Shown: positions 7,946 to 16,698, counted from the stretch's first letter. The stretch is 64,000 nt of DNA from Vibrio sp. SNU_ST1 (GCF_030563405.1 NZ_CP130748.1:1736001-1800000); one strand, 5' to 3'. Numbers and translations: made by a program. The notes: generated by a model not told the origin, from the letters alone.

Positions 7946-9271
7946 TTACCCTGCCAGAGCTTTAGCTTGTTCGACTTGCTGATTTTCTAAATCGATTTCG
8001 CCCGAAAGTAATTTAGGAAGCAAGGTATCTCGTAGTTCTGATAACGTGGCATTCTCAAGTTGATTCGCCAACATTTTCTCCATTAAACCACCTACGGTTT
8101 TGTGAAATGCTTCTAGCAAATCAGCCGTGGGGCGAACTAAAGCCACCTTAGAAAAGGTACTTGTGTTCATGTTTAATGTTGCGCTACCACCACTAGCCAA
8201 ATCATGGAAGTGTTTATTCAAACCCTTGAATTTAAAAAGTAGGTAGTAGAGCGAGTTCTGATCGTAAGGAACAACAGAGTTAATTTGTTGATTTGTATGG
8301 CTTGGTTTTGTTGTTATAAAAACTTGGCCAACTGTCGCTATACAGCTCACACAAATACTGTTTTCCGGTATGCGCTTTTTAGGTTGCGATTCATCACCTG
8401 CTTGCGTCAGAGTGTCTGTCGTTTCAGTAATGAACACTTTCCCGTGTGTATCTGGAATCTTGATGAATGGCACATCACCACCGTAAAACTCATCATTTTT
8501 CTTAGGTGGTGTCTTACCACAAACAACTGAGCCAAAGTCCTTTATGGATACGATATCCCACCCATCAGGAATCAAACCTAACTCAGACTCAACTAGCTTT
8601 TCTGGGAAAAGCGAGGCAGTGGCTGCATCCATTCCTTTTGGCTGTTCGCCATTCATTTTGGCTTTTACTGGGTCAAAATCGACAAACCAAGATTTAAACA
8701 ACGTTTGTGCCATTTGCTCTAGGGTTTGGTTTGTTTGACGGTTGATGGTAATTTTGTCATCAAATGATTTTAAAACATGAGCGACCTTTCTCTGTGACTC
8801 TGGAGAAGGGTAAGAAATATCTAAACGCCCGATCATATCGTTATTAAGACTAGCTCTGGTCGACATTGTTGAAAACGCCAACATATCATTTCTGAATCTA
8901 GGGCTACGTAAATAATAACCTACATACTCAGGTACTAAATCAGACTCTGGCTTAGGACGTAGTCTTTTGCAAAACCCATTAAATGACGAGTTTTCATAGC
9001 TTTTTAGAGCAACGCAACTCATTCCTAGCTCATTCATGGTCTCACTAGTACGAGTCAGAAAAACATCACCTCGTTGAACTGAACAACCTGCTCGCTCTTT
9101 TTCAGTCGATTGTACAAGTTCTGTTAATTCAGAAGGTACAAAGTAATTATAAAACACATTCTTAAACGTTAAGAATGGATAACCAGAACCGAAGTCTTTC
9201 GCGGGTTTAGAAAGACCCGAACGAATTTCATAATGCTCAGTTAGCTTCGCTTTTTTCCACTCACTCCCCAT
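7946..9271 (-). CDS. hsdS: Type I restriction-modification specificity subunit S
   Basis: A 441-aa protein with two target-recognition domains of the Methylase_S type. TRD1 covers about residues 1-165 and ends in the conserved helix with SPESQRKVAHVLKSFDDKI. The central conserved region includes TLEQMAQTLFKSWFVDFDPV near 185-205. TRD2 starts with LGLIPDGWDIVSIKDFGSV near 232 and ends in the helical tail with LRDTLLPKLLSGEIDL. The two TRDs together define a bipartite DNA target that cannot be read from sequence alone. Its start overlaps the hsdM stop by 11 bp, so they are translationally coupled. No inverted or duplicated hsdS copy is nearby, so no shuffling is expected. Confidence 0.94.
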   Translation of the reverse strand: MGSEWKKAKLTEHYEIRSGLSKPAKDFGSGYPFLTFKNVFYNYFVPSELTELVQSTEKERAGCSVQRGDVFLTRTSETMNELGMSCVALKSYENSSFNGFCKRLRPKPESDLVPEYVGYYLRSPRFRNDMLAFSTMSTRASLNNDMIGRLDISYPSPESQRKVAHVLKSFDDKITINRQTNQTLEQMAQTLFKSWFVDFDPVKAKMNGEQPKGMDAATASLFPEKLVESELGLIPDGWDIVSIKDFGSVVCGKTPPKKNDEFYGGDVPFIKIPDTHGKVFITETTDTLTQAGDESQPKKRIPENSICVSCIATVGQVFITTKPSHTNQQINSVVPYDQNSLYYLLFKFKGLNKHFHDLASGGSATLNMNTSTFSKVALVRPTADLLEAFHKTVGGLMEKMLANQLENATLSELRDTLLPKLLSGEIDLENQQVEQAKALAG

Positions 9272-10907
9272 AGCCCAACGCCTCCAAACTACGGCGAATC
9301 TCTTGATCCAACTCTTGAGATTGATTCATTTGGCTGTACAGGGTTTGTGAAAGCTCACTCATCTTGGTTTCAAACGGAATGCCATCATCTTCCACGTCAG
9401 CTGCGCCAACATAGCGGCCCGGAGTCAGTACAAAATCATTAGCTTTAATGTCTTCAATCGTCGCTGATTTGCTAAAGCCTGCTTTATCTTGGTACTTATC
9501 TACTTTGCCGTCACCACGCTCAATGCGCGCTTTTAGTTCGGCTTCATCACAGCGCCAGGCGTGGTAAGTGTCTGCAATCAGAGCGATGTCGTCTTTTGTG
9601 AGCTCTTTGTTGGTGCGGCTAATCATGGTGCCCATTTCACGAGCATCAATAAATAACGTCTCTTTTTGGCGGTTACGGAAACCTTTGCTGGTGTTCTCGG
9701 TTTTGTCTTTAGTAATAAACCAAATGCATACAGGGATCTGCGTAGTAAAGAACAGCTGCCCCGGCAACGCGATCATACATTCAACGCGATCGTTCTCGAT
9801 TAGCTGTTGGCGGATCTCACCTTCACCAGACGTATTTGAACTCATAGATCCGTTCGCCAATACAAAGCCTGCCGTACCTGTTTCACTTAGCTTAGACAGC
9901 ATGTGCAAAATCCAACCGTAGTTGGCATTGCCTGTTGGCGGTGTGCGATAGCCAGCAAAGCGCGCATCATCGGTTAGCTCTGCTTCATTACGCCAACCTT
10001 TAAGGTTAAACGGTGGGTTAGCCATGATGTAATCGGCTTTTAAGTCTTTATGCTGGTCAGCAAAAAAGGTATCGGCTGCACGCTCACCCAAATTGCCCGA
10101 TAAGCCACGAATGGCTAAGTTCATCTTCGCCAGTTTATAAGTGGTCGAGGTAAGTTCTTGACCATAAATAGCGATGTCTTTGGTACGCCCTTCGTGCTCT
10201 TTAATGAACTTTAAAGACTGAACAAACATACCGCCGGAGCCACAAGCCGGATCGTAGATCTTGCCTTGGAAAGGTTCTAGCATTTCAGCTAACAGTGTTA
10301 CCACTGACTTAGGCGTATAGAACTCGCCACCACCTTTGCCTTCGGTTGCTGCAAACTTACCTAGGAAGTATTCGTAAACACGACCGACTAAGTCTTCTTC
10401 GCTCATGTCACATTCGTTAGCTAACGTATCGATGTTTTCAATGCTGTCGATAAGCGACGCCAGCTTTTTCACTTCCAAACCTTGGCGCGAGAAGTAGTTA
10501 TCTGGCAAAGCGTCTTTTAAGCTTGGGTTGTTTTTTTCGATAGTCGATAAAGCGGTATCAATGATGATAGCGATATCATCTTGCTTAGCGCGTGCTTTAA
10601 CAAATGACCAACGCGCATCTTCTGGTAAAAAGAAGATGTTGTCTTGTTGGTAGAACTCTTTCATCTCAACAAAAGCTTCTTGCCCGTCGTCTATCATCTT
10701 CTGACGGCGTGCTTCAAACTTGTCGCTGATGAACTTTAAGAACACAAGGCTTAATACCACGTGTTTGTATTCAGATGACTCAACACTGCCACGCAGCTGA
10801 TTAGCGGTATCCCAAAGGGTCTCTTCAAAGCCTTTGGTCGCTTTTTTAGCTTTTGATACGGGCTTAGCTTTTGAAGCGGGTTTCTTGTTAACGGGTGCTT
10901 TTGCCAT
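9261..10907 (-). CDS. hsdM: Type I restriction-modification methyltransferase subunit M
   Basis: An N6-adenine methylase of about 548 aa. The SAM-binding motif DPACGSGGM is near residue 220 and the catalytic NPPF (DYIMANPPFNL) near 297. The N-terminal HsdM_N helical domain begins at FEETLWDTANQLRG. I place the start at the ATG at 10907 (MAKAPVN); a TTG 51 bases upstream at 10958 lies inside an inverted repeat and is a poor start. Residues 1-25 are a Lys/Ala/Pro-rich extension not usual in HsdM. With HsdS it protects host DNA; with HsdR added it forms the restriction complex. The methylase domain has all key residues. Confidence 0.95.
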   Translation of the reverse strand: MAKAPVNKKPASKAKPVSKAKKATKGFEETLWDTANQLRGSVESSEYKHVVLSLVFLKFISDKFEARRQKMIDDGQEAFVEMKEFYQQDNIFFLPEDARWSFVKARAKQDDIAIIIDTALSTIEKNNPSLKDALPDNYFSRQGLEVKKLASLIDSIENIDTLANECDMSEEDLVGRVYEYFLGKFAATEGKGGGEFYTPKSVVTLLAEMLEPFQGKIYDPACGSGGMFVQSLKFIKEHEGRTKDIAIYGQELTSTTYKLAKMNLAIRGLSGNLGERAADTFFADQHKDLKADYIMANPPFNLKGWRNEAELTDDARFAGYRTPPTGNANYGWILHMLSKLSETGTAGFVLANGSMSSNTSGEGEIRQQLIENDRVECMIALPGQLFFTTQIPVCIWFITKDKTENTSKGFRNRQKETLFIDAREMGTMISRTNKELTKDDIALIADTYHAWRCDEAELKARIERGDGKVDKYQDKAGFSKSATIEDIKANDFVLTPGRYVGAADVEDDGIPFETKMSELSQTLYSQMNQSQELDQEIRRSLEALGYGE

Positions 10908-10934
10908 GTTGTTAATTACTCGAATAATGTAGGA

Positions 10935-10959
10935 CTTGGCTCTGAACAGCAGAGCCAAG
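10935..10959. promoter_or_regulatory. Perfect 10-bp inverted repeat in the hsdM leader
   Basis: Bases 10935-10944 and 10950-10959 are exact inverted copies (cttggctctg / cagagccaag) around a 5-base loop. The repeat lies 28-52 bases upstream of the hsdM ATG. It has no U tract, so an operator or mRNA leader hairpin is likelier than a terminator. Confidence 0.5.
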
Positions 10960-11035
10960 ATTTATTGCGTGGTATTGTATCGTAAATGCGACTTTTTGCA
11001 TTGATTAAGAGTTACTTATGATAAATAAATAACGA

Positions 11036-13024
11036 CTAAACTTGAGTAACTTCTCCCGTAATTTCAATATGTTTTTCAACGCTAACTGGAAACTCTTCAG
11101 TACTGAAAACGACTAACTTTTGCCCAGCTCTAGTCATTGCTACATAAAGTTTACGCATTGATTCTTGCAATACTTCTTCTCTTTCCGAGTCGCTCAGCTC
11201 TAGATTCTTAGGCTGGTTAATTATTTGACCACAGCCAAGAACAAACACCGAACCAGACTCCATACCCGTACAACTATTGATATTAAGCAGTCTAACTTTG
11301 CTGCCTACGTTATCCGCTAACTCTTTGGAGTTGTTGTAGTTAATGACCTTGTTTGAACCAATACGTTTTTCAATGTCTTGCTTTAGCGACCATGGATTAT
11401 ACTCTGGGCTACATAAAACCATGATCTGATGAAGAGCGACTGTTCCCGACTGCACCAGGACTGCGAGTTCGTTCAGAAACCTCTTTTTATCATCTTGAGC
11501 ATTTCGAGAATATATAATTTGGGGTTTGTGTCCTCTTGCCATTTTTTCATAGTCAGGCTTCACGTAATCTTCAGGGCTTCCTTCGAGATCATCGAGCAGA
11601 GCGTTCGCAGCGACCATTATTTCATAAGTCGTTCTGTAAGAATGATTCAAACGCTTAGTGCGCCCTCGAACATTCAAACCTACGCTCTTCCAACTTAAAC
11701 GGCTTTTTAAGAAACCTTGGTTAGGATCAGCACAAATAAATAATTGTCCTCCCGGCGTCAATGAGCGTTTAATTAATTGTAACCAAGATGGCGCGAAGAA
11801 TTGAGCCTCATCAAGCAGTATGTGATCAAACTGTTCAAGAGGTTTGTCTGATAACGCAACTTCCTTAATATACAAACTCGGTAGGTATTTCTTAACCGAC
11901 GACAACCGAGCAGAAAAATCAACATATAGCTGCCAAATATGTTCTCGCTGACTTTTTTGTAGTGCAAAACCACGACCCTGTCGATCGAATTCCAAGTACT
12001 CTTCTTTGTCTTTAATTAAATAGTCATTGATGTACTCTAGTTCGGACCAAATCTGCTCATCTGTTAACGATAGTTGTGTGTAAGCTTCATTTTTATCACT
12101 TAAAACGGTCTTCTTTTCTTCTTTCATATTCGCATCGCCAAATACTGGCTTAACACGCTGATGGCTTTTACTGTACTGCTTTAGCGCAAACGAGTGAAAG
12201 GTGGTAATTTCAAGGTTATCAGGTTTACCTTTAAGCCAGGTTTCGAACCTGTATTTAATATCTTCCGTCACTGGCTTATTGTGTATCGCAAGAAGGACCT
12301 TTTTTTCCGGGTATTTTTTACAATACAAAACGGCACGATTAATTAAAATCAGAGTTTTCCCACTCCCAGCTACCCCATTTATCAACCTTACTGAAATGTC
12401 TTCCTGACCTTCTTCTTCAGAATCGACAGACTCAACCATATCTAGCCTAGTAGCCAATTCTTGATCGTAATCTAAAAAAAATGGGAGCAGCTTTGCGGTA
12501 TTGTCTACGGAGGCTTTTCCTCGACGAGTACTACACTGTGCGGGAATAACCGACTCTGGAAAAAACGTGCGTTTGATTCGTGAATGTGAATCGATTGTGA
12601 ACTCGGTTAGTGCGGCGTGGATTAGTTTTTCACCACGCTCAATAAACGTTTTGTTCTCAATTATTTGTACATAATCAGAGAAAGAACTATTCACTTGGAG
12701 AGAACCGTCAATTTGGAAAGTACTTTCTTCTTCCACAATCATATTATCGACGACAGCTAGATACTGAATAGGCTTTAAACCTAACGTCAACATCGAGTCA
12801 TTAAACTTCAACAATTTAGAAAGACTAATACTATCTGGTTTCTCTGAATGGACTCCAACAAACACCCAATTATTGCAAGGCCCCTCAATAATACAAGGAG
12901 CAACTTGTAAAGACTCTAATAATGACTCACGAATAAAAAATTCGTCATTGAGTTTATTGAATACCTTTTTGAAATGACGTCGATGCTTGCGGTCTAAGCC
13001 TGTAATCGTATCTATATGTGCCAT
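11036..13024 (-). CDS. UvrD/Rep-like SF1A helicase, defence-island associated
   Basis: A 662-aa protein. Residues 1-200 match no family I recognise. The helicase core has Walker A GVAGSGKT near 220, a Q/Ia-type stretch, Walker B ILLDEAQFF near 404, motif IV-V with LNINSCTGMESGSVF near 585-600, and motif VI LYVAMTRAGQKLVVF near 630. This is the SF1A (UvrD/PcrA) pattern: an ATP-driven 3'-5' ssDNA translocase. No nuclease motif is obvious, unlike RecB or AddA. The start overlaps the preceding helicase stop by one base, so the two are made together. Context with HsdMSR and Zorya suggests antiphage function. It differs from GajB in having no GajA-type partner nearby. Substrate and partner are unknown. 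Confidence 0.82.
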   Translation of the reverse strand: MAHIDTITGLDRKHRRHFKKVFNKLNDEFFIRESLLESLQVAPCIIEGPCNNWVFVGVHSEKPDSISLSKLLKFNDSMLTLGLKPIQYLAVVDNMIVEEESTFQIDGSLQVNSSFSDYVQIIENKTFIERGEKLIHAALTEFTIDSHSRIKRTFFPESVIPAQCSTRRGKASVDNTAKLLPFFLDYDQELATRLDMVESVDSEEEGQEDISVRLINGVAGSGKTLILINRAVLYCKKYPEKKVLLAIHNKPVTEDIKYRFETWLKGKPDNLEITTFHSFALKQYSKSHQRVKPVFGDANMKEEKKTVLSDKNEAYTQLSLTDEQIWSELEYINDYLIKDKEEYLEFDRQGRGFALQKSQREHIWQLYVDFSARLSSVKKYLPSLYIKEVALSDKPLEQFDHILLDEAQFFAPSWLQLIKRSLTPGGQLFICADPNQGFLKSRLSWKSVGLNVRGRTKRLNHSYRTTYEIMVAANALLDDLEGSPEDYVKPDYEKMARGHKPQIIYSRNAQDDKKRFLNELAVLVQSGTVALHQIMVLCSPEYNPWSLKQDIEKRIGSNKVINYNNSKELADNVGSKVRLLNINSCTGMESGSVFVLGCGQIINQPKNLELSDSEREEVLQESMRKLYVAMTRAGQKLVVFSTEEFPVSVEKHIEITGEVTQV

Positions 13025-14754
13025 TAATCTACTTCCACCTTATAACAGTGACGAACCAGAGATTTATAATCTTCAATATTTTGTCGCACCTTAGGATCAT
13101 CCACCTGCTGCAGCATGCCTTCTGGGATTTCGGGACCTACAATAACCAACTTAGTCTGGGGTCTAGTAATGGCGACATTGAGACGTTCCGCTTGGAAAAA
13201 GAATTCAGCGATAGCGCTAATGTATTGCGGGTCTGAGGAGCAGAATGAAACTATAATCATTTCCCTCTCTTGGCCTTGCATCCTTTTCACGGTATCCGTT
13301 ACCACTAATTTTGATCCAAATATCCCCAATTTATCCTGAAGGCTAGTCTTTAAAGCTTTGGCATGACCCCGGAACGGTGTAACAACACCTATCTCTTCAG
13401 CAGATAAACCCGCTTCAACAGCCGCGGTTATCAAATCGGCCACTAACGCCGCTTCTTTTCTATTTACACTTCGGGCATTGACCCCTGGAGTTTTGATAAA
13501 TACAGAAGGTCGATCGCTAGAGAGGACGTCGGAATACTTGTGAGGCTTTTTAGGTAGAGAAAATGATGACAGCGTTGGTAGTCTTTTCGATTCTAATTCG
13601 CCTTTGTAATAACAGTTACTAGGCCATTCAGTTAAGGCTGGAGACATCCGATAAGTTTGGCTTAACAATACCGAAACCTTTTCATTGCCAAGAATCATCT
13701 TAGAGAAAGCCGAACTGTCCTCAAGAACGGATTGAGAAAGTATCACAGGAGGAAGCTGCTTATGATCCCCAACGAATACAAATCGACACCCTTTTCTCAT
13801 TGCCATTAACGCCAATGGAACGGTAATTTGGCTAGCTTCGTCAAAAATGATGGTGTCAAATGTAAAGCTTTCAAGTCGCTCACTACAGGTAGCAAAAGGT
13901 GTCGCACCAATCACATACCCAGTGTCCGGTATATCTTGCCATTTTGATGCGTATTCAAAATGCTGAACCTTGTCACTCAGTGATTTCTTACCGCCACTCG
14001 CGCAAACTTTTGCAACAGGAACCCCTTCCTCTACAATTTTGTTGAGCGCATTATTGATCGCCATGTGGGTATGAGAAGTCATGAAAACTCTCTGCCCTGC
14101 CTCTACAAGAAGCTTGGCGATAATACTAATAACTTTTGTTTTACCCGTTCCGGGAGGACCTTGAATACACGCTAAGTATTTAGATGCGACACCAATACCA
14201 ACAGCTTCACTCTGTTTTTCATTTAATCCTCGAGATTCGGCATAATCCGCAGCCTCATCAAAGTCTTCGTCATAAATCGTTTCCGTATTTAAATGTCCGG
14301 AAAGCATGGGTAGCAATACGTCTCTGCCGACTTTCGATGTTGCTACATCAGCCAAAGCTTTATCATAAAACGGTTTTAAGTCCATGCCTGCGGGGTCGGC
14401 ATAACAGCCTTCACTTAATTGTGGAAGTAAGCTTTGATCTACTTTGACTTTGAGCAGCCATTCTCCATCGTTTTCAGCTTCAATAGCTACTTGACCAAAT
14501 ACTTTATGGTTACTTGGGTCGCCAAGATGCAAGCAAATCATATCGCCTTCTCTAAAGCGTGATTCGTTATCACCTAATACGACTTCCAGGTGATTAGACC
14601 CGGAACATCTTACTGACTCTATTCGTTGAGTTTCGCCTTTTAATAGTTTTTCTTCTAAAGGTTTCTTCCAAGTTTCTAGAAGTTTTTCCATGCTAGCTTC
14701 ATGTTCTGCATACACAAAATCTTGTAGTTCTTTTAATACCGAAGTGAGTTCCAT
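13024..14754 (-). CDS. UPF1/IGHMBP2-like SF1B helicase, defence-island associated
   Basis: A 576-aa protein and the first gene of the minus-strand array. A beta-rich segment (about 40-125) resembles the 1B barrel that precedes the core in UPF1/IGHMBP2 helicases. Core motifs are NEKQSEAV (Q motif) near 180, Walker A GPPGTGKT near 201, Walker B IIFDEAS near 305, motif III GDHKQLPP near 328, SQTYRMSP, motif V TDTVKRMQGQERE near 485 and motif VI NVAITRPQTKLVIVG near 530. These place it in the SF1B DNA2/NAM7-like group, usually 5'-3' unwinding enzymes on RNA or DNA. There is no attached PLD or PIN nuclease, as found in some defence helicases. Coupled by a TAATG overlap to the UvrD-like gene. Confidence 0.85.
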   Translation of the reverse strand: MELTSVLKELQDFVYAEHEASMEKLLETWKKPLEEKLLKGETQRIESVRCSGSNHLEVVLGDNESRFREGDMICLHLGDPSNHKVFGQVAIEAENDGEWLLKVKVDQSLLPQLSEGCYADPAGMDLKPFYDKALADVATSKVGRDVLLPMLSGHLNTETIYDEDFDEAADYAESRGLNEKQSEAVGIGVASKYLACIQGPPGTGKTKVISIIAKLLVEAGQRVFMTSHTHMAINNALNKIVEEGVPVAKVCASGGKKSLSDKVQHFEYASKWQDIPDTGYVIGATPFATCSERLESFTFDTIIFDEASQITVPLALMAMRKGCRFVFVGDHKQLPPVILSQSVLEDSSAFSKMILGNEKVSVLLSQTYRMSPALTEWPSNCYYKGELESKRLPTLSSFSLPKKPHKYSDVLSSDRPSVFIKTPGVNARSVNRKEAALVADLITAAVEAGLSAEEIGVVTPFRGHAKALKTSLQDKLGIFGSKLVVTDTVKRMQGQEREMIIVSFCSSDPQYISAIAEFFFQAERLNVAITRPQTKLVIVGPEIPEGMLQQVDDPKVRQNIEDYKSLVRHCYKVEVD

Positions 14755-15060
14755 ACCTAGCTTACCAACGTGAATTTGTACTCAAAAATGAGAATATTCA
14801 TCAATACGAATAACCCAACCTTATTTTTTGAACGGTCATCACGTCAACTACACATTCACGAAACTGTTAATTACATCTCTTACTAGACGTAGATCGCTGC
14901 TTAGATTAACTATATTTCATTGGATAATGGTGAACTTTACAACGTGCTATGGGTTCGCTTGAAGCCAAAATATGACTAAGAGCTTGATATAACGGGGAAT
15001 TTCAGACACAAAAAAGCCCACGCTAGGTGGGCTTTTTGGCTTGTTCATAAAGAACGAATT
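14755..15060. other. Upstream region of the defence array, facing the tRNA 3' end
   Basis: No gene. It must hold the promoter for the helicase pair (minus strand). A TTGACG on the minus strand (14842-14847) could be a -35 element but no good -10 follows at 16-18 bp. The tRNA-Val terminator occupies 15011-15038. No integrase, att duplication or insertion sequence is visible. Confidence 0.4.
15011..15038 (-). terminator. Rho-independent terminator of tRNA-Val
   Basis: Stem gcccac (15017-15022) with gtgggc (15028-15033), five-base loop, flanked by A6 and T5, so it works on the minus strand just after the tRNA and possibly on both. Confidence 0.85.
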
Positions 15061-15137
15061 TGGTGCCCGCTACTGGACTCGAACCAGTGACACCTTGCAT
15101 GTCATGCAAGTACTCTAACCAACTGAGCTAAGCGGGC
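15061..15137 (-). tRNA. tRNA-Val (anticodon GAC)
   Basis: On the minus strand a 77-nt cloverleaf starts GCCCGCT, with D arm GCTCAGTTGGTTAGAG, anticodon stem CTTGC/GCAAG around loop ATGACAT (anticodon GAC), T arm CTGG-TTCGAGT-CCAG, and encoded CCA (tgg at 15061-15063). The acceptor stem pairs fully. GAC reads Val codons GUC and GUU. The 3' end faces the defence island, a usual integration target, but no second copy of the 3' end is found at the far side. Confidence 0.93.
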
Positions 15138-15401
15138 AATACTGTGAAACGTATCTAACCGCTTTATTAAGTGGCTAACGCTTCAGAACGAGATGGATAA
15201 TAGCGAGTGATTTAGATACGTGCAAGGATAAATTTGCACAAAACGGTTCGTTTGCTTTTAAAAACAACAATCAGAATAAATTTTAAACACAAAGCAGATC
15301 AATGGCTTGAAGTAGATCACATTTAAGTTCAACTTCGATGATTACGGACATCAGCATGCTTCGTGTCTTTTCCTCTTTACTGAGCACTTTGGCGCAATAT
15401 A

Positions 15402-16070
15402 TTAGTTAGAATCTTCATCCATGTCGAACACTACGTTGTAGTTCTCGGTATAAGTACAGTTAGGTTGACGACTACAAGTAAAGAAACGTCGGCCTTTATA
15501 ATCGCCATGGCTTGCCAGTTTGATGATCATAGGGCTGTTACATTTCTTGCAGAATCGAACCTCTTTTGATGGCTCAATTAAATCGATGTGTGCTGCCAGT
15601 AACCTCTTCAAACGGCTCACTTGATAACTGTGCTTAATTGAAGCGCCAATAAGTGGAAGGCCTGCCGATTTACAAACGTGCATCAATAGCTTCTCGCGAT
15701 CAACCTTTCCTTTATTAAGCTCTTTTCCATTGTCCAATTCGATGATTACGCGTGGCTCTAACGTTCGCGGGTCGCACACTACAAAGTCAAAATAACTACG
15801 TGATATTTTGTTGTTCGCGATAAACCAATTCTTTTTATTGTTCGCCTTAGCGGGGACAACTATGTTAGACATGCTCACTTTAGCAAATACTTCCCCATGG
15901 TTACCCACTGCGGATTTAAGTGCGTTATAGAATGTCGCTTGTTGCGCCGACATTAACGAGCCTTTCTTCTGATAAGCATGATCTTTGGTGTCATCATTTT
16001 TTACTAGATAGTTTTGAATAAAGTAAAAGAACACAACCAGAACAATTACAACGATAAAGATATTAGTCAT
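15402..16070 (-). CDS. Membrane-anchored DUF2726 protein with C-terminal topoisomerase-type zinc finger
   Basis: A protein of about 222 aa. It starts with one TM helix (NIFIVVIVLVVFFYFI, about 3-18), putting the rest in the cytosol. The middle (about 35-160) has the DUF2726 pattern, with FDFVVCDPRTLEPRVIIELD near 95-112 and GLPLIGA near 138, features of a PD-(D/E)xK-like nuclease fold. The C-terminus (about 168-210) holds a four-cysteine finger (FCKKCNSPM, FFTCSRQPNC) like those at the end of topoisomerase I. I prefer the ATG at 16070; a TTG four codons upstream is possible. Function is unknown; a DNA-end or damaged-DNA processing role is a guess from the fold. It stands alone upstream of the tRNA, on the same strand. 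Confidence 0.72.
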   Translation of the reverse strand: MTNIFIVVIVLVVFFYFIQNYLVKNDDTKDHAYQKKGSLMSAQQATFYNALKSAVGNHGEVFAKVSMSNIVVPAKANNKKNWFIANNKISRSYFDFVVCDPRTLEPRVIIELDNGKELNKGKVDREKLLMHVCKSAGLPLIGASIKHSYQVSRLKRLLAAHIDLIEPSKEVRFCKKCNSPMIIKLASHGDYKGRRFFTCSRQPNCTYTENYNVVFDMDEDSN

Positions 16071-16278
16071 TTTCCAACACAATCACATTTGTATAGGGAT
16101 TAAGAGAGTGGTTAGCGTATGTAGAAAAGCGTCACGTGGCAAGCAAAAGAAGCAGAGCTGCGAATTGGAATCATGACCTTTGAACGCTTTAATCGTCAGA
16201 GGCGGTCTCTTTATCGGCTTCGACAGTTCAAGACGTACATCTCCTATTTACTAATCAAATCATCAATTACATATTAAA

Positions 16279-16292
16279 TTGATTTAGATCAA
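16279..16292. promoter_or_regulatory. Perfect FNR box (TTGAT-N4-ATCAA), class II position
   Basis: TTGAT at 16279-16283 and ATCAA at 16288-16292 with spacer ttag match the full FNR consensus. A -10-like TAGCAT lies at 16315-16320. A start near 16327 puts the box centre 41.5 bp upstream, the class II activation distance. This predicts oxygen-limited induction of the 61-aa gene at 16357. Confidence 0.72.
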
Positions 16293-16356
16293 ACCGCACC
16301 AAGTTGTGACCAATTAGCATGAAAAACGTTAGGCAAATGTTAATAGGGAAATTACT

Positions 16357-16542
16357 ATGGAACTCAAACAAGACCCGAGATGTTATACCGACGTGTGTGT
16401 AGATGGTAAGTGGTTCCATTATGACCACTGCGGAACCAAAGCCTATATGTTAAAAGGCGGTGCTTCAGCGGTTATTGAGCTCGCTCGAGAACCCGCAACA
16501 GAAGGTGAATTAGTTGAAATGCTACAGGGTGCTGCTAAATAA
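16357..16542 (+). CDS. Small conserved-looking hypothetical protein (61 aa), probably FNR-activated
   Basis: A soluble 61-aa acidic protein with no TM helix. It has Cys at 9, 14 and 25 and His at 21 and 24, clustered as CYTDVC...YDHC in the first 25 residues, so a metal site is possible. The second half is a predicted helix pair (SAVIELAREPATEGELVEMLQ). A good ribosome site (taggga) lies 8 bases upstream of the ATG. A perfect FNR box upstream and a perfect 16-bp hairpin downstream make a complete small transcription unit. I do not recognise the family. Codon use looks normal for the surrounding core genes. Confidence 0.7.
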   Translation: MELKQDPRCYTDVCVDGKWFHYDHCGTKAYMLKGGASAVIELAREPATEGELVEMLQGAAK

Positions 16543-16562
16543 ATCCGTAAGTTAAGTCTATG

Positions 16563-16600
16563 TAAGCGAATAAGAGTAAGTTAATACTCTTATTCGCTTA
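16563..16600 (+). terminator. Long perfect hairpin downstream of the 61-aa gene
   Basis: A perfect 16-bp inverted repeat (16563-16578 with 16585-16600), six-base loop, AT-rich stem, 20 bases after the stop codon. No U tract follows, so it may instead protect the 3' end of the mRNA. Confidence 0.5.
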
Positions 16601-16698
16601 GTTATATGAATCGAGGCTAGATCTGACAATCGGGTTTAATCGAATAAGCTGAGTTGATTAAATCCTGTGAATTAATGAGCGCAGCCAAGCGTTGGCAC

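Noticed and set aside
7946..9271. Phase-variable hsdS (inverted or slipping)
   Set aside because: No second hsdS copy, recombinase or simple repeat inside the gene.
9568..9921. 117-codon plus-strand frame inside hsdM
   Set aside because: Antisense to a methylase with intact motifs; no ribosome site or family likeness.
15061..15137. tRNA-Val as attachment site for an integrating island
   Set aside because: No integrase or recombinase gene is present and no copy of the tRNA 3' end was found near 990-1200 at the other side of the array.
15149..15221. 10-bp inverted repeat acgtatctaa / ttagatacgt beside the tRNA
   Set aside because: 54 bases apart, no related sites, no gene between; chance or promoter similarity is enough.
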